This document shows, in pieces, positions 16,668 to 25,891 of a DNA stretch of 64,000 nucleotides (position 1 is its first letter; each line of letters begins with the position of its first letter). The stretch is from assembly GCA_030431635.1 (NCBI GenBank), contig JAUIIL010000002.1, positions 248,001 to 312,000 of the forward strand. Direction: 5' to 3'. The notes under the pieces were generated by a model. The model was not told the origin of the DNA. It made no database searches and worked only from the letters and a program-made list of their open reading frames with translations. A program made the position numbers and the translations under genes. The stretch is from Bacteriovoracia bacterium (GTDB taxonomy: Bacteria > Bdellovibrionota > Bacteriovoracia > Bacteriovoracales > Bacteriovoracaceae).

Positions 16668-18029
16668 ATGAAGGTTGTTACTTTTGGCCTACTGGTTTGT
16701 TTTTTAGGAACTTCCTTTGCTCAGTCAATTTCAGCTCATTTCAACCAAAACGAGCGTTTCTCTTACACAGATCCCTATAGAAAAATAAGAAGATATGGTG
16801 AAAATTTAGAGCAAATTTTGATTAACGTGATCCGTTCTGCCAAGAGAGAGATTCAAGTTGCTGTCCAAGAGATTTCACTTCCTCTGCTAGCAAGAGAGTT
16901 AATCCAAGCAAAAAATAGAGGTGTAGATGTTAAAATTGTCATGGAAAATATTTACAACAAACCCTTTATTAAACTGAGTGAAAGTCAGAAAAACGAACTA
17001 GATCCACAGCAAAGACAGAGGTATGAGGAAAAGTTCTCCTTTATAGATGTCGATGGAAACAACATTTTAACAAAGCATGAACTTCAAACTCGAGATGCAA
17101 TGACGATGCTCAAAGAGTCCTCTATTCCTATTGTCGATGATACTTTTGATGGATCCATGGGGTCGGGGTTAATGCATCATAAATTTGTTGTTGTGGATAA
17201 AATGCGCCTTGTTGTCTCTTCTGCTAATTTTACTTTAAGTGGAGTTCACGGAGATTTCAGAAATATTTATAGCAGGGGAAATGCCAATGCACTTGTTGTT
17301 ATGTTTGCTCCAAGTTTTGCCCTTCAATTTAGCAAGGAATTTGATGTCATGTTTGGCAATGGAGTGAAAGGGAGCGGACAAAGTCGTTTTGGAATTAATA
17401 AAAGATTGTTTCCTGAAGAGTTTGAGTTTAGAACTCAATCCTGGAGAGTTAGAGGGATGTTTTCAGCGACTTCAGAGTCTGCTGATTGGAGAAGATCGAC
17501 CAATGCTTTTATTGGTAGGCAATTAAGCTATGCTCAAAAGTCAGTTAAGATGGCGTTGTTTGTTTTCTCTGAACAAAAACTGGTTAATATTCTTGAACGT
17601 CGTCATGAAAAAGGATTGGATATTGGCTTGTTAATGCATCCATCTTTTATTTCTCAGTACTATAGTGAATCTCTGGATATGTGGGGATTAGAAATGAAGA
17701 AAGATAGCTGCCTCTATGAGTATGGCAATAGACCCTGGAGAGCTCCTTCTCAAAAAGTAGGAATTCCAAGGCTTGCAATGGGAGATAAATTACATCATAA
17801 GTTTGCCGTTATCGATGGGAAAAAAGTTATTTTTGGTTCTCAAAACTGGTCTCCAGCTGGAGCTCATAAGAACGATGAAAGTGTTCTTGTTATTGAGGAG
17901 AAAAAAGTTGCTGAAGCCTTCACAAGAGAATATGAGAGACTTGAGAGAACAGCTACATGGGGACCATCTAAAAAACTTTTGAGTGATATCAAAGAACGCG
18001 AGAGGTTATGCTCATTAAGAGGATTTTAA
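16668..18029 (+). CDS. Secreted phospholipase D-family protein with an EF-hand
   Basis: The 453-residue protein starts with a signal peptide (cleavage near TSFAQS). It has two HKD phosphodiesterase motifs: H170-x-K172-x4-D177, followed by SSANFT, and H376-x-K378-x4-D383, followed by GSQNWS; together these form the PLD active site that cleaves or transfers phosphodiester bonds. Between the first strand region and HKD1 is a perfect 12-residue EF-hand loop (127-138, D-V-D-G-N-N-I-L-T-K-H-E), suggesting calcium binding. Likely substrates are phospholipids or nucleic acids outside the cell; a role in digesting prey is inference. The ATG has a GGGGAG-type site. Two interlocking palindromes lie just upstream. 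Confidence 0.9.
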   Translation: MKVVTFGLLVCFLGTSFAQSISAHFNQNERFSYTDPYRKIRRYGENLEQILINVIRSAKREIQVAVQEISLPLLARELIQAKNRGVDVKIVMENIYNKPFIKLSESQKNELDPQQRQRYEEKFSFIDVDGNNILTKHELQTRDAMTMLKESSIPIVDDTFDGSMGSGLMHHKFVVVDKMRLVVSSANFTLSGVHGDFRNIYSRGNANALVVMFAPSFALQFSKEFDVMFGNGVKGSGQSRFGINKRLFPEEFEFRTQSWRVRGMFSATSESADWRRSTNAFIGRQLSYAQKSVKMALFVFSEQKLVNILERRHEKGLDIGLLMHPSFISQYYSESLDMWGLEMKKDSCLYEYGNRPWRAPSQKVGIPRLAMGDKLHHKFAVIDGKKVIFGSQNWSPAGAHKNDESVLVIEEKKVAEAFTREYERLERTATWGPSKKLLSDIKERERLCSLRGF

Positions 18030-18098
18030 AATAATCTACATTGATTTTTCGTGTCATTTCACTCAATATGAATAAGTAAGATTAGTAGTGGAGACTAT

Positions 18099-19019
18099 AT
18101 GACCAGCAATAAATCCAAAAGTATTGTAGGACTTTTTATTTTAATTTTTGTTTTATTCATTATCTTTATGATTTTTGCTTTTTATACAGTTGCAAGTCTT
18201 AAATCATCAAATATTAGTTCTAGGACTTCTCTTTTTAAAAAAGCTTCAAACGCTCCTATCGCCGTCATTCCTATAGAGGGGGTGATTATGGATTCACGCA
18301 AAACGGTAGAGAGGCTTCTTGAAGTTGAAAAAGATGAATCTATTAAGGCCATTATTTTAAGAATTGACTCACCAGGAGGAGCTGTTGCTCCCACTCAAGA
18401 AATTTACGAAGAAGTCATTCGAATCGACAAAGAGAAACCTATATACGCAAGTTTTGGTTCTGTTGCAGCTAGCGGTGGGTATTATGTTGGGGCAGCGACA
18501 AGAAAAATATTCTCTAATGGAGGAACCCTTACTGGTTCTATTGGAGTTATTATGCAATTTGTTGATATGTCTAAACTTTATGAATTCGCTAAACTTAAAC
18601 CTGAAACTATCAAGGCCGGAAAGTACAAAGATATAGGAAGTCCAAGTCGAAGCATGTCGCCACAAGAAAAAGAACTGATGGACAATGTTGTTGCAGGGGT
18701 TCATGTTCAGTTTATTGATGATATTCTTAAAAGAAGAAAGTCCAAAATAAAAGGTGAGATGATTGAGCATGCCCAAGGTCAAATTTTCTCAGGGAAGAAG
18801 GCCAAAGATATAGGATTGGTGGATGAAATCGCGGGGCTTTGGGAAGCAGGACGTGCTATTCATGATGAATTAAAACTAGAAGGTGAATTTGGTTTAAGAT
18901 TCATCGAGAAAAATAAACGCGTGAACTTGATGGATTTATTAGAAAACGTTGATGAATCAATTTCTCAGGTAAAGAAAAGTCTTAAAAGTCATTTTGCGCC
19001 AACCTTTATGTATCAGTAA
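18099..19019 (+). CDS. sppA: Signal peptide peptidase SppA (short form)
   Basis: Inner-membrane serine protease that degrades cleaved signal peptides and perhaps other membrane peptides. One transmembrane helix lies at residues 8-33. The S49 domain follows with RIDSPGG (89-94), the nucleophile serine in ASFGSVAASGGYY (Ser125) and the Ser/Lys-dyad lysine in the KAGKYKDIGSPSR segment (172-184). The 306-residue length fits the single-domain (36K-type) SppA. The ATG follows a GGAG site. lapB starts 12 bases after the stop, so the genes are probably co-transcribed. Confidence 0.94.
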   Translation: MTSNKSKSIVGLFILIFVLFIIFMIFAFYTVASLKSSNISSRTSLFKKASNAPIAVIPIEGVIMDSRKTVERLLEVEKDESIKAIILRIDSPGGAVAPTQEIYEEVIRIDKEKPIYASFGSVAASGGYYVGAATRKIFSNGGTLTGSIGVIMQFVDMSKLYEFAKLKPETIKAGKYKDIGSPSRSMSPQEKELMDNVVAGVHVQFIDDILKRRKSKIKGEMIEHAQGQIFSGKKAKDIGLVDEIAGLWEAGRAIHDELKLEGEFGLRFIEKNKRVNLMDLLENVDESISQVKKSLKSHFAPTFMYQ

Positions 19020-19031
19020 TTTAGGAACTTA

Positions 19032-20264
19032 ATGACAATTGCAACAGTTCTCCCTTGGATTGAAGATAATTTATTAGCAGTTATAGTTATTATTATTACT
19101 GTTATTCTTATCTATCATTACCTTATAGAAAAAGAGCAAGGAGTTAAGCTTTCCAAAAGGTTTAGGGACTCTATTTTTGAAGTTCAATCAAAGATTTTTT
19201 TAAATGCTTCTCAGTATTTAATTTCAGGAAATAAAGATCTTGCGATTAAAGAATTTCTTAATGCCGTTGATCTTAATAGAGAAACGATTGATACTTACTT
19301 CGCCCTTGGGAAGCTCTTTAGAAGTAATGGTCAAATTGATAAGGCCATTAGTATTCATCGCTCCTTAATCGCTAGAGAAAATATTTCTGAGTCAACGAGA
19401 CTTCAGGCCCTAAAAGAGTTGGCCGTTGATTTTGATAAGGGAGGCTTTATTGATAAGGCCATTGAAACCTATAAAGATGTTCTTAAGATTAATAGAGACC
19501 AGCATGAGGTGGTTCAGGCCCTATGCCGTATTTTTGAAGATATTGAAGATTGGGAACAAGCCTATAATTATAGGATAATGCTCTCAAAAGTCGGACATGA
19601 GAATCAATCGGAGACGATTTCTCATATTTTAGTTCAGAAAGCAAAACTTCATTTTAATAGCGGTAACTATAAAGATTGCTCGGAGGATTTGGAAGATGCT
19701 TTTCGCTTTGCTCCTTCTGTCTCTGCTTCGATTTTAAAGTTGAAGTTAGAGATTGTTTTTGGAAATTTAGAGCAAGCCAAAATACTACTGATAGAACTTC
19801 TTAAAGAACATCCTATGTACGCTGCGTTTGTTTTTGTTTCTCTTGAGGAATTTAATCCAAAGAGCAAAGACTATGCTGATTATCAAAAAAGACTTGAACT
19901 GATAAAAAATTACTACTTAGAAATTGAAGATGAAGATCTCAAGTCATCTCCTTCTGTTATTTTATCGCAAATTAGACTCTTAAAAGATATTAATAAATCA
20001 CAAAACGCTTATGAACTTCTTTCTAGCTGGTTAACGAAAAACCCTAATCAGAGTGATGTTATTAAAATGGAGTTTATTAAGTTATTAATTGAAACAGATA
20101 AAAAAGATGAAGCCCTTAAACAAACAAAAGACTTATTAGGGAGTATTAATAGCTCTTTAACAAGACACTATTGTTCTCATTGTGGTTTTAATTCAGATGA
20201 TATCTTTTGGCGTTGCCCTCAATGTCATAATTGGGAAACGATTCAGTTTCGTTGGAAAGTATAA
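19032..20264 (+). CDS. lapB: LapB/YciM-like TPR protein with rubredoxin-type metal site
   Basis: The 410-residue protein has one N-terminal transmembrane helix (about 10-30), a long array of tetratricopeptide repeats (about 50-370) and a C-terminal zinc/iron ribbon with two CxxC pairs (CSHCGF and CPQCHNW). This is the layout of LapB, which with FtsH controls LpxC turnover and so balances LPS against phospholipid synthesis at the inner membrane. It follows sppA closely with an AGGA site before the ATG. The assignment rests on architecture and is strong; partner FtsH is not in the window. Confidence 0.88.
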   Translation: MTIATVLPWIEDNLLAVIVIIITVILIYHYLIEKEQGVKLSKRFRDSIFEVQSKIFLNASQYLISGNKDLAIKEFLNAVDLNRETIDTYFALGKLFRSNGQIDKAISIHRSLIARENISESTRLQALKELAVDFDKGGFIDKAIETYKDVLKINRDQHEVVQALCRIFEDIEDWEQAYNYRIMLSKVGHENQSETISHILVQKAKLHFNSGNYKDCSEDLEDAFRFAPSVSASILKLKLEIVFGNLEQAKILLIELLKEHPMYAAFVFVSLEEFNPKSKDYADYQKRLELIKNYYLEIEDEDLKSSPSVILSQIRLLKDINKSQNAYELLSSWLTKNPNQSDVIKMEFIKLLIETDKKDEALKQTKDLLGSINSSLTRHYCSHCGFNSDDIFWRCPQCHNWETIQFRWKV

Positions 20265-20311
20265 GACTAATATGATTGAATTTTTTGCATAAAGTCTTTA
20301 ATCTATAGATA

Positions 20312-20707
20312 ATGAAAAGTGTATTTATAATTCTGTCTTTTTTAGTAGGGTATTGCCCTTGTGAAGTTCAATCTAAAGAATTAGGGGTACTTTATTTCAA
20401 TAGGACGTTTGGGCATGTCCACGTGAAGCCCGAGAACTTTTCTTCAAGTCTTACTACCTTGGCCTGTGCTCATCCGATCACAGTTCTAGAAGCCCCAAAA
20501 GAGCATATTCAAAATGACTGGTTCTTTGTTAAAGTTGGTGATGTGAAAGGATATATTCATCATGAGTTTTTATCTGAAAGAAGAGTTGATTGTTTACAAG
20601 ATAGATTTCCTAAATTTTTTAACGCTCTTAACTTAGATCTTGGTGAACTTTATTATTGGGGAAGGCTTTTTGATCATTTTGCTGAAGGGGAGTCTAAGGC
20701 AAAATGA
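20312..20707 (+). CDS. Exported SH3-like protein
   Basis: A 131-residue protein with a signal peptide (MKSVFIILSFLVGY...). The mature part has the pattern of a bacterial SH3 domain: HVHVKPENFSSSLTTLACAHPITVLE, then DWFFVKVGDVKGYIHHEFLS. Such domains often bind peptidoglycan or peptides. The last codons overlap the next gene (ATGA), so it is coupled to the M48-like gene. Function is otherwise unknown. Confidence 0.68.
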   Translation: MKSVFIILSFLVGYCPCEVQSKELGVLYFNRTFGHVHVKPENFSSSLTTLACAHPITVLEAPKEHIQNDWFFVKVGDVKGYIHHEFLSERRVDCLQDRFPKFFNALNLDLGELYYWGRLFDHFAEGESKAK

Positions 20708-21573
20708 AAAAAATGATATTAGGACTCTTTATTTTATCTCTATCTTTTTTAAATGCTCAAGAGTCAGAAGAAAAAGCAATTGATGGAATTAATTTTTCTG
20801 AGTTAAAAGACGTTATTAAGTCAGATTTTTTGGCCCCTACTGTAGAAAAAAAGGTGGAAAGAGTTCAGGCCATAAAAATCCAAAAGAAAAAAATAGATAA
20901 GAAAAAATATAACTACCCAACGAAAGATTATTTTTGGACTTTTTTATCAGAATATTGGTTAGTCAAAAATGCAGCTATTTTAAAATGGGATTTTCAAAAA
21001 CCAGATTATGGACTTAAAAATGCTATAGAGGAGTTATTTGAAAAGTTAGGACTATACCAAGTAAAATTTAGAGTTCTACCTATCAACTCTCCTGTTATTT
21101 CTCATTTTTCTCTACCTGGGGATAATGAAGAGAATATTTATCTCTTGTCGGTTCCATTTATGAGAGCTCTTGACCTATCAAAAACAGAAATAGCATTACT
21201 GGTGCTTGAAGATTACTTTCGTTTAAAACTTAACTTTTTTGAAAAAAATATTAATGCGAAACAAGCAGATAGTATTATAGGTAAAAACTTTTATCAGAAA
21301 AAAGTAGACTTAAAATCGATTGAAGGTCTTTTAAAAAATATTTCAAATCTTGCTTTTGAAAAGGGATTTAATTTTCAACAACAGTTTGAAGTAACTAAGA
21401 AAATGGATATTATGTTAAAGTCTCACCCCGTAGTTTGGAATAAGTATTTTAACCTTTTAGAGAAGATAGATAAACTTGTTAAGACAAATGCCTTGTTCTC
21501 TAATTATAACAAAATATACCCATCTCCTGAAATGCAAAAGAATTGGTTATCTCCCAAAAAGAATGTTCTTTAA
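20704..21573 (+). CDS. Exported M48 peptidase-like protein lacking HExxH
   Basis: A 289-residue protein with a signal peptide ending SLSFLNAQ. The centre resembles M48 metallopeptidases: a HFSLPGDNEENIYLLSVPFMRAL segment equivalent to the ALPGGxIxV-GLL region, then LSKTEIALLVLEDYFRLK, where active members have ELAAVLAHEIGH. The zinc-binding HExxH is not present, so this looks like a pseudo-protease. The match is by eye and tentative. The gene overlaps the SH3-like gene by four bases, and the next membrane protein gene begins three bases after its stop. Confidence 0.6.
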   Translation: MKKMILGLFILSLSFLNAQESEEKAIDGINFSELKDVIKSDFLAPTVEKKVERVQAIKIQKKKIDKKKYNYPTKDYFWTFLSEYWLVKNAAILKWDFQKPDYGLKNAIEELFEKLGLYQVKFRVLPINSPVISHFSLPGDNEENIYLLSVPFMRALDLSKTEIALLVLEDYFRLKLNFFEKNINAKQADSIIGKNFYQKKVDLKSIEGLLKNISNLAFEKGFNFQQQFEVTKKMDIMLKSHPVVWNKYFNLLEKIDKLVKTNALFSNYNKIYPSPEMQKNWLSPKKNVL

Positions 21574-21576
21574 AAA

Positions 21577-22419
21577 ATGAGTAAAAAAAACAATTTTATA
21601 GACAAATTTTTTCACTCCCATCTGAAAAACATTTTTTTTTATTATTTGTTTTTTAGTTTTCTTTTTGTTGTTCTAAGTGTTGTCATAATATCAGTAGTTG
21701 CCTTTTTTCATTTCCAATTAGAGCACGATATGAGTGTTATTGAGAATTGGGTTTATTTAAATAATTGGGAAATCATATCTTTGTGTAAAGTGCTCTCTCT
21801 CTTTATCGTCTTAAAAACAATTCGACTGCGTTTTTACGATACTCAATTTATCAAAAATTTTCTTTTTAAGGTGATTAACTTTCCCAGACACTATGTATTT
21901 GTCATCGTTATTTTTCTCATAAGTTTTATTCTTTCGATTGGGAAAGTAGGGAGAGTTAATGATGATATTTCTTTATCTACTCACCAGTTTGTCTCTTTTA
22001 TGGGAAATTTTGTTTTTTATTTTGTTGATTATGTTCTTCTTATTTATCTCAGATCTCTTTTTTCAATATCTCAAAAGTGGGAAAACTATACTTTCTTACT
22101 TTTGTCAGGCTTTCTTTTTTCAGTAACTTCAACTCTGGCAATTCCTTCCATTCAACCTGTCATTATTTATCTCTTTCTTCATATGCTTACACTTCTCACA
22201 GTAACTCTGCCGTTTAGGAATAATATTTTAATGGGGGGATTCTATCTTGTATTATTCGTCTCTCCTCTAGCAAGTTTTGTTGGACTAGATCCTATTTGGG
22301 GGACTGAATTCAGTCCATTTGAGCTTAAAAATCCCTTACCTTTTTTCTATATTGTTATTTTATGGGGATTGTCATTTGTCTATTTCTATCGAGTAAGAGG
22401 AAAACGTCTGGTTGACTAA
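21577..22419 (+). CDS. Multi-pass membrane protein of unknown function
   Basis: A 280-residue, strongly hydrophobic protein with about seven predicted membrane segments (near 20-45, 65-85, 105-125, 140-165, 175-200, 210-230 and 255-275) and short polar loops. No family is recognised. It starts three bases after the M48-like gene and ends about 50 bases before tolQ, so it probably belongs to an envelope operon leading into the Tol genes. Confidence 0.65.
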   Translation: MSKKNNFIDKFFHSHLKNIFFYYLFFSFLFVVLSVVIISVVAFFHFQLEHDMSVIENWVYLNNWEIISLCKVLSLFIVLKTIRLRFYDTQFIKNFLFKVINFPRHYVFVIVIFLISFILSIGKVGRVNDDISLSTHQFVSFMGNFVFYFVDYVLLIYLRSLFSISQKWENYTFLLLSGFLFSVTSTLAIPSIQPVIIYLFLHMLTLLTVTLPFRNNILMGGFYLVLFVSPLASFVGLDPIWGTEFSPFELKNPLPFFYIVILWGLSFVYFYRVRGKRLVD

Positions 22420-22469
22420 AATGTCGAGTGCTTTGATAATGAAATATAACTAAGTTTCAAAGGATTGAG

Positions 22470-23183
22470 ATGGAATCTGGTGATATGAATCTGCTTTTAA
22501 TCATTTGGGAATCAGGCTTTGTTGTTAAAGTTGTTCTTTTACTACTTATTGCAATGTCAGTGGTTTCTTGGACCATTATTTTTCAGAAAAATAAATTTTT
22601 AAAATCAGTAGAGTTTGATGATAATAAATTTCAAGAAGCTTTTGAAAGCCAAATGGGATTAGCGGAAATTTATCAAGTCTCTAAAGATTTTCCCAATTCA
22701 ACAACAAGTCTCATGTATAAGTATGGCTTTGAAGAATTAAAGAAAATATCGCAAAAAATTGGAAAAAAAGGTTCTGGATTAACGTTAGCAGATTACTTTA
22801 GTCGGTATGGTCTAGAACCTCTTGAAAGGGCCTTAAAAAAAGGTTCTGTGCAATCCAATGAAAAATTGGGACATATGCTCTCATTTTTGGCCAGTATTGG
22901 CTCGATTGCTCCTTTCGTAGGACTTTTTGGAACGGTATGGGGAATTATTAACTCTTTCACTGGCCTATCTAGTGGAGGTGGAACAATAGAAGCAGTTGCA
23001 CCGGGGATTGCGGAAGCTCTTGTTGCAACAGCAGTTGGTTTAGCTGCAGCTATACCAGCTGTTTGGTTTTATAATATTTTTTCAAATCGTATTCAAAAGC
23101 TAAATTCTCAAATGGAAGCCTTTGGGGAGGATTATATTAATATGATTTCAAGGGCCATTTTAATATCAAAGGATGAGATTTAA
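22470..23183 (+). CDS. tolQ: TolQ/ExbB-family proton channel subunit
   Basis: Inner-membrane component of the proton-driven Tol motor that acts on the outer membrane during constriction. One membrane helix is at about 10-32, a cytoplasmic segment follows, and the paired C-terminal helices contain the family signature: IGSIAPFVGLFGTVWGIINSF and VAPGIAEALVATAVGLAAAIPAVW. The 237-residue length is typical. AAGGA precedes the ATG. The stop overlaps the start of tolR (TAATG), and tolA and tolB follow, so the Tol assignment over ExbB or MotA is supported by synteny. Confidence 0.94.
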   Translation: MESGDMNLLLIIWESGFVVKVVLLLLIAMSVVSWTIIFQKNKFLKSVEFDDNKFQEAFESQMGLAEIYQVSKDFPNSTTSLMYKYGFEELKKISQKIGKKGSGLTLADYFSRYGLEPLERALKKGSVQSNEKLGHMLSFLASIGSIAPFVGLFGTVWGIINSFTGLSSGGGTIEAVAPGIAEALVATAVGLAAAIPAVWFYNIFSNRIQKLNSQMEAFGEDYINMISRAILISKDEI

Positions 23184-23596
23184 TGGGATTTAACCCGTCA
23201 AATAAAAACTCAGGTCCTATTTCTGAGATAAATGTGACACCTCTCGTGGATGTCATGCTAGTTTTATTGGTTATTTTTATGATTAGCGCTCCATTAATGT
23301 TTAATGGAATTAAATTGGATTTACCTAAAACGGAAAAAGTGAATAGTTTAAGACTAACGGCAGATCAAGTGATCTTATCCTTTACTCCAAGTCTGGAGTA
23401 TTATATTGGTGAAAATAAAATTCTAAAGAATGAACTTCTCAATGAGATAAAAAGTCTTTTTCAAAAAAATAAAACATCAACACTCTATCTAAGGGCCGAT
23501 TACGAAATTCAATATGGCCAAGTGGCCAAATTAATGTCTTTTCTTAAAAAAGGGGGCATTTCTAATATTGCGCTCGTAACTGATATTGAGAAATGA
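23183..23596 (+). CDS. tolR: TolR/ExbD-family protein
   Basis: A 137-residue motor subunit with a single membrane helix containing the proton-carrying aspartate (Asp23) in the conserved INVTPLVDVMLVLLVIFM segment, followed by a small periplasmic domain. It couples proton flow through TolQ to movement of TolA. The gene overlaps tolQ by one base and tolA by four bases, so all three are co-translated. Confidence 0.94.
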   Translation: MGFNPSNKNSGPISEINVTPLVDVMLVLLVIFMISAPLMFNGIKLDLPKTEKVNSLRLTADQVILSFTPSLEYYIGENKILKNELLNEIKSLFQKNKTSTLYLRADYEIQYGQVAKLMSFLKKGGISNIALVTDIEK

Positions 23597-24390
23597 ATAT
23601 TTTATTAAATAAATTCAGTACTGAAAGTTTAGTATCTCATCAATTTAAGAATGCATTCATTTTATCGATTGGTGCCCATCTTCTTTGCTTCATTATTGTT
23701 TTTACTATTGGAAAACTAAGTTTTAGTTTTTTACAGAGTTCACATTTAAGCCAAGAAAAAATTAAACAAATAAACTCAGCGGTAAAAGTTGATGTTGTAG
23801 GAATGCCTAAGTATACCCTACAAGAACTACAAAAGATGAAGTTACCAGCAATTTCAACTGAAATAAAAGAGCCATCAAAAAGTACACCGAAAGAGCAAGC
23901 CCAAGAAGTAATTGATAAGAATAGTTTTAAAACTAAGGGAAAGAACTTAGATGCGATTTTAAAAAAGTTTAGTTCTCGTAACGTAGAGTCGAAGCAAAAA
24001 AAAGGTAAAGTCGAAGAGAATCCTCAAATAAAAAAACTTATTATTGAAGGAAACAAAATTAGTAGCGGAAGCGCTTTGGTAGGAGACCTATCTCAAGAGG
24101 TTTTAACTGATTTTGAAAATTATATTGGGAAGATACCAGATCTTGTTAGAGAGTATTGGGAACTTCCTACATTTCTAAGAACACAAAAAGATTTAAAGTG
24201 TAGAGTCCGGATTTTTATTTCAAGCAAGGGCAAACTCATCAATAGTGCTATTTATGAAAGCAGTGGCAATGAGGAATATGATGCAGAGGCCTTGAGAGCA
24301 ATTCAAAAAGTAAAGTCCTTTCCAGTTCCTCCTCAGTCTATTGTTCACAAAGTGAGTTCTGGTGAAATTGTCCTAGGGTTCCCTCTATAA
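23593..24390 (+). CDS. tolA: TolA/TonB-like periplasm-spanning protein
   Basis: The 265-residue protein has one membrane helix (about 22-45), a Lys/Glu-rich stalk (about 60-150) and a TonB/TolA C-terminal domain (about 175-265) with CRVRIFISSKGKLINSAIYE and the SSGNEEYDAEALRAI motif. It carries energy from TolQR to the outer membrane. The stalk is shorter than in enterobacterial TolA. It overlaps tolR by four bases and is followed after eight bases by tolB. TonB would be an alternative by domain alone; the operon favours TolA. Confidence 0.88.
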   Translation: MNILLNKFSTESLVSHQFKNAFILSIGAHLLCFIIVFTIGKLSFSFLQSSHLSQEKIKQINSAVKVDVVGMPKYTLQELQKMKLPAISTEIKEPSKSTPKEQAQEVIDKNSFKTKGKNLDAILKKFSSRNVESKQKKGKVEENPQIKKLIIEGNKISSGSALVGDLSQEVLTDFENYIGKIPDLVREYWELPTFLRTQKDLKCRVRIFISSKGKLINSAIYESSGNEEYDAEALRAIQKVKSFPVPPQSIVHKVSSGEIVLGFPL

Positions 24391-24398
24391 GGATTTTT

Positions 24399-25748
24399 AT
24401 GAAAAAATTAATAGTTGTTTTTTTTATCTTATTATTAGCTCCAGTTCGTTCACAAGATGAGATGACGATTGTAGCTATTGGTGAAGCTAAGCTTAAGAAA
24501 GTCAAAATAGCTATTGCTCCACCTTTATTTATTTCAAACCTCAACAAACAAAAATCAAAAGTAATGGCCGAGCTCTACGAACTTTTAAAGAATGATTTTT
24601 CATTTTATCGTCATAAACTCCAGCTTTTTGAATATGATAAAAAGGAAGGAGGCGAACCTTTTAATACGGCCAAATATGATTATTGGAAATTGAAGGATTA
24701 TAGTTATGTCATTTCTTTTAGAGTAACAGACTCGAAAAGCGATAAGTTTAATATTTCAACGAAAATGTATAATGTAGGCTCTAATGAAATTGAATCGGAA
24801 AGAGAGTTTACGATTTCAACAAAGGAAGTCAGGGAAATCGGACACCAGGTTTCAGATTTTCTCTACCAAGGAGTATTTGGCAAAGAATCGATTTTTAAAA
24901 CTCAAATTGTGTTTGTCTCTGATGAAGCAACAAAGAATAGGAAAATCAATCAAATAAAAGAGCTCTATATAATGGACTTTGATGGATATAACGTGAAGAG
25001 GCTTACCTATCATAAAGGAAATGTTATCTCTCCGGCGATCTCTCCTGATAAGAGTAAGATTGTTTATAGTCTTGTTCAAAATTTCAAAGTGAAAAAGAAA
25101 AGAAATGTGGATTTAAGAATTCTAGATCTTAAAACACTTAACTCACAAGTTCTCTCCGATAAATCAGGTTTAAATACTGGTGCTTCTTTTACAGCTGATG
25201 GAGGAAGTATTCTTCTTACTCTAAGTTTAGGTGGGAATGCTGATATTTATAAAATGAATTTGTCTTCAAAAAAGTTATCTAGATTAACATCTCACTACTC
25301 TGATGATGTTGATCCTTCATTGAGTTCTGATGGAAAACTGATGAGCTTCCTCTCAGGTCGCTCTGGAAGGGCCCATATATATACAGCAGATGCCAGTGGT
25401 CTTGAAAAAAATGTTCAACGAATAAGTTACGTTGGACGTTTCAATGCGACCCCAAGGTTTTCCCCTGACAGTAAAGAAATTGTATTTAGTTCATGGGTAG
25501 ATAATCGCTTCGATCTTTATCGGATCGGTAGTAATGGCAGGGGTTTAGTGAGGTTGACCAAGAATTTTGGGTCAAATGAAGAGCCTATGTTTTCCAAAGA
25601 CAACGAGTTTATCATATTCACTTCTCAACGTGTTTTATCGGCCCAAAAAGCCATTCAAGACGTTTATATCATGAATCGCGAAGGGGAGATCCTTGGACAA
25701 ATTACAAAGGACTTTGGAAATTGTTCAGCCCCAAGATGGTCTAACTAG
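24399..25748 (+). CDS. tolB: Tol-Pal system beta-propeller protein TolB
   Basis: A 449-residue periplasmic protein with a signal peptide (MKKLIVVFFILLLAPVRS), an N-terminal TolB_N domain (about 30-170) and a C-terminal WD40-like propeller with repeats such as SPAISPDKSKIVY, DPSLSSDGKLMSF, TPRFSPDSKEIVF and EPMFSKDNEFIIF. TolB binds Pal and TolA in the Tol-Pal complex. It ends the tolQRAB operon. No pal gene follows; the next gene is a transcriptional regulator. Confidence 0.95.
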   Translation: MKKLIVVFFILLLAPVRSQDEMTIVAIGEAKLKKVKIAIAPPLFISNLNKQKSKVMAELYELLKNDFSFYRHKLQLFEYDKKEGGEPFNTAKYDYWKLKDYSYVISFRVTDSKSDKFNISTKMYNVGSNEIESEREFTISTKEVREIGHQVSDFLYQGVFGKESIFKTQIVFVSDEATKNRKINQIKELYIMDFDGYNVKRLTYHKGNVISPAISPDKSKIVYSLVQNFKVKKKRNVDLRILDLKTLNSQVLSDKSGLNTGASFTADGGSILLTLSLGGNADIYKMNLSSKKLSRLTSHYSDDVDPSLSSDGKLMSFLSGRSGRAHIYTADASGLEKNVQRISYVGRFNATPRFSPDSKEIVFSSWVDNRFDLYRIGSNGRGLVRLTKNFGSNEEPMFSKDNEFIIFTSQRVLSAQKAIQDVYIMNREGEILGQITKDFGNCSAPRWSN

Positions 25749-25798
25749 TTAAAATTTCATAGGGTGTGTATTTTTTTCAACACCTGAGCACTTTAGTC

Positions 25799-25826
25799 TT
25801 GTAAATTTTCCAGACAATGCTATACT
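25799..25826 (+). promoter_or_regulatory. Sigma-70-type promoter
   Basis: TTGTAA (25799-25804) and TATACT (25821-25826), separated by 16 bases, precede the GAF-AAA+ regulator gene by about 65 bases. Five of six -10 bases match consensus. Confidence 0.5.
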
Positions 25827-25891
25827 GAACAGGATTATGCATCGCGTAATAAATTTACAATATTGAACATTTGTCTGTAAAGGAGTTTGAC

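Noticed and set aside
18369-18782. Minus-strand ORF of 137 codons
   Set aside because: It is antisense to the conserved catalytic region of sppA; composition reflects the complementary codons.
22470-23596. ExbB-ExbD or MotA-type genes
   Set aside because: tolA-like and tolB genes follow directly, so the Tol identity is favoured.
25757-25790. GGTGT/ACACC hairpin after tolB as a terminator
   Set aside because: The stem is only five base pairs and the T-run lies in the loop, not after the stem.
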